From: a virus
Virus record (IMG/VR): IMGVR_UViG_3300032360_000016
Location: 1-47,865 of that record
Length of the DNA stretch: 47,865 bases
Strand: one strand, 5' to 3'
Shown here: positions 43,401 to 47,865 of the stretch, piece after piece
How the letters are laid out: each line of letters starts with the position of its first letter
How positions within the stretch are numbered: position 1 is the stretch's first letter
Program-made: the position numbers and the translations under genes
The notes under the pieces: generated by a model
Told to the model about the DNA's origin: nothing
Database searches by the model: none
What the model saw: the letters and a program-made list of their open reading frames with translations, nothing else

Positions 43401-45185
43401 AGCTATTGTTCCATTTTGTGCCATAAGTAACGGAGTGGTTGTATTACTTCCTAACTCAGTATTTAAATCTGCAACTCTTTTAAAAACTTTGGCTGCAGTG
43501 CCTGTTCCAGTACCAGCTCCTGATGCAACAAATTCAGTACCTACATTATTATCAGTTGCACCAATACCTGTCCAAGTACTATCTCCGGCAGAAACAATTT
43601 TATAAGTTACATTTTTTACTAAATCTTCTATGTCAATAGTTGTTCCCTGAGATTTAAGTGCAATAAATTCAGCATCTTCTATTATACTAGAAGTATTTGC
43701 AGTAGTAACAAGTGGCTGTATGTCAAATAAATATATTTTATATTCATCTGAAGTATTGTTTGCTATACTTGGATGTCTTTCTATATTACGAATAGAAGCT
43801 TCTGCTAAGGATTCAACTACAGAATTCCCAAGAAATATTCTTGAATTGTCACTAGAATTTTGTCCAAATGGAACCTCAGTGGCTGTTTGCGGTGAAAAAT
43901 TCAACCAAATTCTATCAGCATGAGTATTTGCTGTACTTATACCAGCTGCTCCAGATATATCTTCATGCAATCCAGCACTAGTAACAACATAAGTTCCAAA
44001 ATCTGCAGCAACTGTAGTAGTACCAGCTGCAGTTACCAAATTTGTACTTCCTCTTTGCTTATCAATATTCACATATTGCTTATGTGGTATAGAAATTGTT
44101 TTTCCATTTAAAATGGCTTTACCGCCCTCAACACCAATAGCAAGTTTAGTACTATCACCATTTGTACTATAAACACCAGCAATACTATTATGATCTGTAA
44201 GAGAAGAAGAATGTTCGCGAAGTTCAATATTAAAAGGCTCTTCTACATAATTACCAAATGTTCTACTATGTCTTTTTGTATACTCATCCTCTGTTATCAG
44301 TTGACCTAAATAAGTATCTTTTTCTGCAGGATGACCATCAGTAACTTTCATCAATTCAATAAAATTTTCATTAGAAGGTGAACCAATGGACTTCTTGGCT
44401 AATCTTAAATTAATACTATATCTATCAGCACCTAAGGAAAATGAGCCAGCTGGATCATATAAAGACATATCTTGTCCAGCAGTTATAATATTTTCTTCAA
44501 CAGCAAGTCCAATTCGATAAGTAGGAGTAGTACCAAATTTTTCAAGTATTAAAGTCTGTCCAGGCACTCGAATTGCATAACCATTTACATAATAAATACC
44601 GTCTTTAATTTGTGCCACAGAGGCCTGACCAGTAACCTCTAAAGGATAATAAAAACTACTTGGACGCCCAACATTACCAATCTGTTCTCCCTTAGTACCA
44701 TCTGGCTTAAGTTCAAATAAATCAGTTGTCTCGGCAAAAATGGTTGCAGGACTAGCTTGATCACCATCCGAATATGTATATGCTAAATATAAAACTGCAG
44801 CTTCATTATTACCCCTATTGCTATGAGTTCCCGTTATTATCTGTGCTTTGATTCTTATTTGAGTATCTGTAATATATTTTCCAATAAGATAACGACTTTG
44901 ATTCGACCCTATTGGATTAAAATGAAAATTATTCCACGGCGTGGAAGTATCTAAAGAAATATAATCCACCTTATTACTATAAACAAGTTGCCCAGGCTTA
45001 AGTGGATCACCATTATTAAGTATTACATTTGAAATATCTTTAATATTCTCAGTAACAATACTTTGTGCTTGATTCAATTCCCTAGTTTGTAGTGCCACTG
45101 ATGGCTTATAAAGTATTTTATGAAAATTCTTACTAGGGGCATAATCATCATAATATGGTGTTTCACTAAAATTAATTTTGGCCAT
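37425..45185 (-). CDS. 2586-aa DUF4815-type baseplate/tail-fibre protein
   Basis: The N-terminus (YYDDYAPSKNFHKILYKP, then VALQTRELNQAQSIVTENI, later NNGDPLKPGQLVYS) matches the DUF4815 signature found in large structural proteins of T4-like marine phages, often next to gp8. The family is thought to be part of the baseplate or proximal fibre network. Within the rest are two copies of a YKI...IGA...GT-F-A-G-GTGT module (about residues 525-570 and 1085-1130), at least three G-D-TG-SGA-G modules, and GSGY Gly-rich units near residues 2050-2110. The C-terminus ends FRFLATVYGR. Cysteine is rare, unlike the two giant fibres. The gene lies 12 bp after gp8, with AGGTAGGAGAAC before the ATG. Confidence 0.8.
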   Translation of the reverse strand: MAKINFSETPYYDDYAPSKNFHKILYKPSVALQTRELNQAQSIVTENIKDISNVILNNGDPLKPGQLVYSNKVDYISLDTSTPWNNFHFNPIGSNQSRYLIGKYITDTQIRIKAQIITGTHSNRGNNEAAVLYLAYTYSDGDQASPATIFAETTDLFELKPDGTKGEQIGNVGRPSSFYYPLEVTGQASVAQIKDGIYYVNGYAIRVPGQTLILEKFGTTPTYRIGLAVEENIITAGQDMSLYDPAGSFSLGADRYSINLRLAKKSIGSPSNENFIELMKVTDGHPAEKDTYLGQLITEDEYTKRHSRTFGNYVEEPFNIELREHSSSLTDHNSIAGVYSTNGDSTKLAIGVEGGKAILNGKTISIPHKQYVNIDKQRGSTNLVTAAGTTTVAADFGTYVVTSAGLHEDISGAAGISTANTHADRIWLNFSPQTATEVPFGQNSSDNSRIFLGNSVVESLAEASIRNIERHPSIANNTSDEYKIYLFDIQPLVTTANTSSIIEDAEFIALKSQGTTIDIEDLVKNVTYKIVSAGDSTWTGIGATDNNVGTEFVASGAGTGTGTAAKVFKRVADLNTELGSNTTTPLLMAQNGTIAFFGGDADSQAGMHKDYAQTVDHYRDTSYTTFNDSRLDSLVFPIPKDAIGDDGSSIGTVTINRMRATQLKTTTANDTITFTVSGNETFDITNNLSVTQQVLTGGGYYTAPGDVIKGSTSGAYGKIVITGGSENILGGFQKFLVVLTDVNGDVDTTGSPTLFQAEDYTMHIRRFEEEWMTVSDIVLSSATISAVDETIVGHRNKDYLLYGFANAGAFDYAAFYKEDDVVLQFNSTTAPTSLTINSPRIQTSKDYVLLSVVKTTSAVEIDKTVKEGTKHVGTHSTTSTLSGDIGHIQLDHADVLDRNWKVYENKNGFDAGSSNQATTSDTDISSRYILNTGQRDNSYSVGFLQLKDNKPMPSGSLYIVYYYLQHGTDAQQIGAGSASYRVGDYISADSYPVGVSFSGFGTFTYADIPTFTSPTTGKKIRLADAIDFRPVKDANDHYLHNTRIPFHTTVDISQVKYFQPRIDKLYLTEGETTEEILTSDKLEIGEVYKILTLGTSLFNQIGAESNTPGTIFRATGKTVGTGTVTMAEGNLRIIKGIPYEDEPVVPIVPENGIELAEIKVPAYTHSTDDVKIKVTSNLRRKDTELSKLENILEEIQNHVSKNPLEEKAKTYDIGEGRKVIGTFTDSFEDDSNAAVDDTYYSASIDKINNVLRPEFIIENTSWNTLPIEYNDLLGSTTAKNLVTLPLVAGDEYVSEVVNIESNIEVKPRTTHTFGYHGYMIVSPSFDNWKSTTSRPDLIENRGGEYDSIKHHSKNYKTHRSSWNDWKTHWAGYEKLEFEDSDKDTSYDGLIKSLKKTYDVKSNTLELPSGKKVQRDYVPYIRSQNIKITVYGLKPNVGNLRIRFDGRDITSDIRTNVLTVATYINSSAAVLKTDDYGSFVGWFTIPNVDEGVGTTKFTTGIKKIVVDSTTSGVDCYAEGSFNAVGYIANKISTRNLEGSWDTQTRDAYHQSFEIFQDCFVGKVDLYFTGKENFGNMRPIILQLRKMDGDKPSNDCIPFSTIVKYPTDILTFGSNPSSSWSVGDTLTGNNSGAKGIIVDFPTSTQVTVRPVRGEWNHANEYITNGTNSIQFTAVSTAIPTDGVTPTSFTFSEFIYLPKGKYCITLITASRSYQLKALDVNRLEGSKMTGVGSTYQGFDQIKSQILQFVLYRCKFDTSVPAGDSTLWLKTNAIPDLSPTKDNPLYTYGNIVFDGTSSGAVSTSDDTITLTAAQVTALAVNDSIVYSNGGGGNIGGLTTGTTYYVHSKPTTTTIKLKTTAAGVDAIDLTAVAGSGTSHSLAGNQIRVDLDSHGYESVSNAKLTFKNVTGRNGFEAELASGSNTGNIGTAGNFAQGEIIYQRSGGADASNYANYPHGIIVDYDHSSTPKKIKVMMTSIGSFVNSADPLWGKDSGKNVILSNTNSYAGVNHYKRMMNGIDLEYINDGAVVDLDDGTNTKDPVSGGTGYNVTTLENGDPTTGGTGTGLTVRVASVTGNVIDDFGSGAAATGGIHIINPGSGYTDNDLITVAQAGSGLNATIRVDGVRRNEYQIISSVHDTIDVKRVGTGNVFQTTGDTSTTEIKSFVAGRTHYPESTMKVSSDLSADGPRKRVDMLYYGDASIVPESTRLTWERADTYNGSLTRIIPEANIQLESNKKIENNTFMKNVFTSEFNRVSPVIDKGMLNTLMISNRVDNSSELSSYISRKVRLKSSANSVKVVLDAVIPGVSTVNVYVRTNIDTALDIEDNVIPFSDNHLWTALVQQDTMVTDDRSDYQEVEYLKDDLGQFTTFQVKVAFKSSSSVVFPKIKNILAVANQKDDSLLSLKSFTIQGELTADGYLSNLTTRKYHEFFAIETDFKVTHGTIQLINRDGFSGTGFEYTVVPDKLTTFGTVSWAIDDTVTGSSSGATGVVSAIDSTTVYINRTNGIAFGTTESVNNQNSVQEVNTAVVVGDVNASSLDFVRTSTSPSTLQKIQEYAIKPLRQDTGTGCMVKITNYAGSTKTFRFLATVYGR

Positions 45186-45197
45186 GTTCTCCTACCT

Positions 45198-46820
45198 TTA
45201 AAATTCTATAACAATTCTAATTGTTTCTGTCCTAGTTGTATCTCGTATTATCTGTGCTCTATTGTCCAAGTATACTATATCACCAGAATATGGAAGTATA
45301 TCATTAGCCTTTACTTGGTCTATTCTAAAATAATTATTCGCATTTAATGTTCCAGATTCGTTTAAAAATACATACGAGCCAGTATCAGGCTCAAACTGAC
45401 TAGTTGAAAAAGTACCAGCATATGGTATGACATATACATATTTGCTAGTTGTATTTATATCAACTACTCTACCAACTGCAGTAAAAGTACTTGATATACC
45501 TGTACCATTTACTTGCATAATTTCCTTTTCTCTCCAATCAGTAGCACTATTTAAAGTACTGTCTCTAGTCTCACTCGTATAATGTAATCTTGCAAGATTA
45601 GTTGCATCCTGTGCAGACTGCCTATCGCCAGTTGCAACTACTTCAGATTTAAGAGTGCCGCTTTCAATGTGATCATAAATATCACGACTCTTTATTGGAT
45701 CTATCATCAAACCTACTGTTCTATAATCTGTGTATGTATTTCCATCAGCCCCACCATAAGTATGCTGATAGTTAGAACTATCTTGACCAAAGTTTCGATT
45801 ACCTTCCAAAGATGTATGAATCATCATTCGATGACCTCCCAATTCTTTGGTAGCATCCCAACCATGTCCACCTAGAGGTGAAAGGATTGCAGTTAAATTA
45901 CTATCTGCAGTATAATCACTTGGATAACTACTACCACCACCGGCCAGAGTTTGCTTCATAACCCTTCTAACATAAGTATAATTCTTGCCTGGGTCTGTGA
46001 CTTGTACATAATAATAGGTAGTTGCACTAATAGTTACTGATCGCACTGTACCTTCAAAACCAGTACCGTCACCATCTAATCTAATCAATTTGGTATCATC
46101 ACCAACTCCAATGGCACTAGATGGCTTTATAAGATGGACTCCACCAAGTATTGCTTGCCTCTGGACATCCCATTGAGAAGTGGTACTAGTATTATCACTA
46201 GTTGATGGTGCATGCCCCAATGTCTTAACTGGCATCCATAATTTACCGCTAGAATCTGCAACACTACTACTAAACTTTGTCATCTGAGCATTTGTAACAG
46301 AATACATATATTTCCATACATAACCATCACCAGACCCATCGCCTCTAGTGTGCACTGAGCTCAAACCAGATGCAATAGTAGGTTCCGTAGCAGTTGCAAC
46401 TCCGCCAGCATTTAATAAACACTTCCAAATTGTCCAAGTTGTATCAGCTTCCTGAGTGGCTACATAAAAAGGTTGTGCATTTGAACCTGTACCATCTCTT
46501 TCAAATATAGTAGAAGAATCGTGCTCCCAAGTCGTATAAGCAACAGTATTCGCCCATACATATTTGGGTGTAACAAGAGAAATATCACCTGCAGTTACCT
46601 TTTTCATTACTATAATATCGTTATGAACATCTAGTTCTTCTTGCATCGAGGCCAATGATGATGGTGTATCTGGACTAGCTTCATTTGACCAAGCCCTGCT
46701 CCTTGCAATAAAAAGATATAAATTGTGCTTCAATCTACCTCTATTATCCACATCATGAAATAACTTTCTAATTACTTCAGCATTCTTATATTTGAAATTA
46801 TTTGTTAAAATAGTTGCCAT
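45198..46820 (-). CDS. 8: Baseplate wedge protein gp8
   Basis: This 540-aa protein shows the gp8 pattern. At the N-terminus, LYLFIARSRAWSNE corresponds to T4 IFITFGRSEPWSSN; GDGSGDGYVWKYMYSV matches T4 GTIEPGDGYVWEYLFEI; and the extreme C-terminus SGDIVYLDNRAQIIRDTTRT matches T4 SGEMIYMENRPPIIMAMDQT. T4 gp8 is 334 aa, so this version has a larger central part, as in marine relatives. gp8 binds gp7 and gp10 in each of the six baseplate wedges. The gene is 10 bp from the upstream partial gene and 12 bp from the DUF4815-type gene, with GAGGG before the ATG. Residues VPFxxN-type catalytic motifs are neither present nor expected in this structural protein. Confidence 0.87.
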   Translation of the reverse strand: MATILTNNFKYKNAEVIRKLFHDVDNRGRLKHNLYLFIARSRAWSNEASPDTPSSLASMQEELDVHNDIIVMKKVTAGDISLVTPKYVWANTVAYTTWEHDSSTIFERDGTGSNAQPFYVATQEADTTWTIWKCLLNAGGVATATEPTIASGLSSVHTRGDGSGDGYVWKYMYSVTNAQMTKFSSSVADSSGKLWMPVKTLGHAPSTSDNTSTTSQWDVQRQAILGGVHLIKPSSAIGVGDDTKLIRLDGDGTGFEGTVRSVTISATTYYYVQVTDPGKNYTYVRRVMKQTLAGGGSSYPSDYTADSNLTAILSPLGGHGWDATKELGGHRMMIHTSLEGNRNFGQDSSNYQHTYGGADGNTYTDYRTVGLMIDPIKSRDIYDHIESGTLKSEVVATGDRQSAQDATNLARLHYTSETRDSTLNSATDWREKEIMQVNGTGISSTFTAVGRVVDINTTSKYVYVIPYAGTFSTSQFEPDTGSYVFLNESGTLNANNYFRIDQVKANDILPYSGDIVYLDNRAQIIRDTTRTETIRIVIEF

Positions 46821-46830
46821 TATTATCCCT

Positions 46831-47865
46831 CTAACTAGTTGCTTGGTCTACTTTTATATATCCAGACGCTGCTCCTGATATTTTTTCATTAACGTAATAT
46901 GTTGGAAAAATTTTAGTTCCTACTGGATGGGCAATAGTTGAAATAGGAGCAACCCATTTTTCAAATTGAACATCCGAACCAACCACATAAGACCATGGCT
47001 CAAAAAATCTTCCGTCTTGTAATACATTATCATTACTAAGAAATCCTCTATTATCTATATATTTACCATCAAATTCTATCATTGGCTCAGTTCTAACAGA
47101 ACCTTTAGCTGTAACCCATGGCTCAGTCTTTTCTTGTGTTGCAGCTGTAGAATTTTTTCCATAATTAATTCCAGGCGATACAACAATAGCTTTTGCTATT
47201 CCACCGATTTCAGAACCAAATGGAGTCAAATTTGCACCTGCTCCTGATGTAGTTTCAAACCAAACATGGGGTGCTTCCTCAAAACCAGAACCCCCATAAA
47301 CTACTTCAACGTCTTCTATTTCCCCATTAACAACAGATGATGGTATTCCAACTCCTGTTGCATTCCCAGCTAAATCATATGTATACAATTGCTCCGAATT
47401 AGCTATAAAATCAAAGTCATTAGGTTCAGCAATAAACTCATTAACTAATTTACTGAGCCTATTCCTACTAATTGTTAAAGTAGTTCCACCTGTCTGACTC
47501 ATTACAGTTCCCCTTGCAACTATCCCTGCCGTTATCTGTTGTTGGACATAAGTACCTATTGTAATAGTGCCTGGATTTGAAGGCAAGACAATTGTACTTT
47601 TAAGAGATGTAATTACCCCAGTACCAAAATTAGAATCTGCTCCTATAAACCATCTTACTCGTGCCTGTATGGTTCTAGGATGTGCAGAGCCAAAGTTTAT
47701 AGCAGTATTTCCGCTTGCCGTTCCAGTTGCGGTTGCAGTAAATATAGTACCAGCATTACTATCTTCGGCACCAACCGCGGTAAAATCTGTACTATAACTT
47801 TGACTTTGATGAGCCCCACCTTTACTAATCCTATATGAAGTACCTACTACAAAACTACCCGATGC
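46831..47865 (-). CDS. C-terminal part of a tail/baseplate protein (gene 7 position), 5' end outside window
   Basis: The frame stays open to the window edge; a TTG at 47586 is not a credible start because coding continues upstream of it (GNTAINFGSAHPRTIQARVR, GVITSLKSTIVLPSNPGT). About 344 residues are visible. The first part carries SYRI...STDFTAVGAEDSNAGTIF, a module also present twice in the 2586-aa protein. Later come RLSKLVNEFIAEPNDFDF and two Gly-rich units (YGGSGFEEAPHVWF; VVSPGINYGKN). Standing directly before gp8, it occupies the place of T4 gene 7, whose product is a large baseplate wedge protein, so a gp7 counterpart is plausible. The visible sequence alone does not prove it. Confidence 0.6.
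   Translation of the reverse strand, partial: ASGSFVVGTSYRISKGGAHQSQSYSTDFTAVGAEDSNAGTIFTATATGTASGNTAINFGSAHPRTIQARVRWFIGADSNFGTGVITSLKSTIVLPSNPGTITIGTYVQQQITAGIVARGTVMSQTGGTTLTISRNRLSKLVNEFIAEPNDFDFIANSEQLYTYDLAGNATGVGIPSSVVNGEIEDVEVVYGGSGFEEAPHVWFETTSGAGANLTPFGSEIGGIAKAIVVSPGINYGKNSTAATQEKTEPWVTAKGSVRTEPMIEFDGKYIDNRGFLSNDNVLQDGRFFEPWSYVVGSDVQFEKWVAPISTIAHPVGTKIFPTYYVNEKISGAASGYIKVDQATS

Noticed and set aside
46831-47586. A complete 251-aa gene starting at TTG 47586.
   Set aside because: The frame is open without stops from 47586 to the window end and encodes a recognisable phage module there, so the gene is a fragment of a longer one.

Overview
The window is a tail/neck structural segment of a T4-type (myovirus) bacteriophage. 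Every supported gene lies on the minus strand, so transcription runs from high to low coordinates. In that direction the recognisable genes follow the T4 order: a C-terminal fragment of a tail gene in the gene 7 position, gp8 (baseplate wedge), a long tail-fibre and accessory region, then gp13, gp14 and gp15 (neck and tail completion). The low-GC DNA, the DUF4815-type baseplate/fibre protein next to gp8, and fibres built from VGIGTT-P, GDGSNLTNLP and YadA-like repeats all resemble marine T4-like phages of cyanobacteria and other ocean bacteria. The host cannot be fixed from this sequence.

Layout in transcription order: 47865-46831 partial tail protein; 46820-45198 gp8; 45185-37425 a 2586-aa DUF4815-type protein; 37422-37153 a small protein with a helical N-terminus; 37147-24125 a 4340-aa fibre; a T4-late-type promoter and leader stem-loop; 24062-23757 a 101-aa unknown; 23723-22812 a GT9-like glycosyltransferase; 22831-22022 a sulfotransferase; 22009-4574 a 5811-aa fibre ending in a peptidase-S74 intramolecular chaperone; 4570-3224 a Cys- and Tyr-rich 448-aa protein; 3224-2988 a 78-aa unknown; a second promoter region; 2863-2480 an acidic 127-aa protein; then gp13, gp14 and gp15 (running off the window). 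Three genes take up about 38 kb of the 47.9 kb. No gap without a gene exceeds about 125 bp. I see no tRNA, insertion sequence, CRISPR array, integrase or replication gene.

The most unusual content is the fibre cassette between the two promoters and around it. The two giant fibres share modules nearly identical at DNA level, and both they and the 448-aa protein are strongly enriched in cysteine, whereas gp8, gp13, gp14 and the DUF4815 protein are not. In the 5811-aa fibre, cysteine sits at a fixed place in the 14-residue YadA-like repeat, so the folded trimer could carry a long cysteine ladder. A sulfotransferase and a glycosyltransferase are encoded between the two fibres, and the fibres carry recurrent Asp-Tyr-Tyr motifs in acidic context. 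This suggests, as inference only, a self-modified, disulfide- or metal-stabilised adhesion apparatus.
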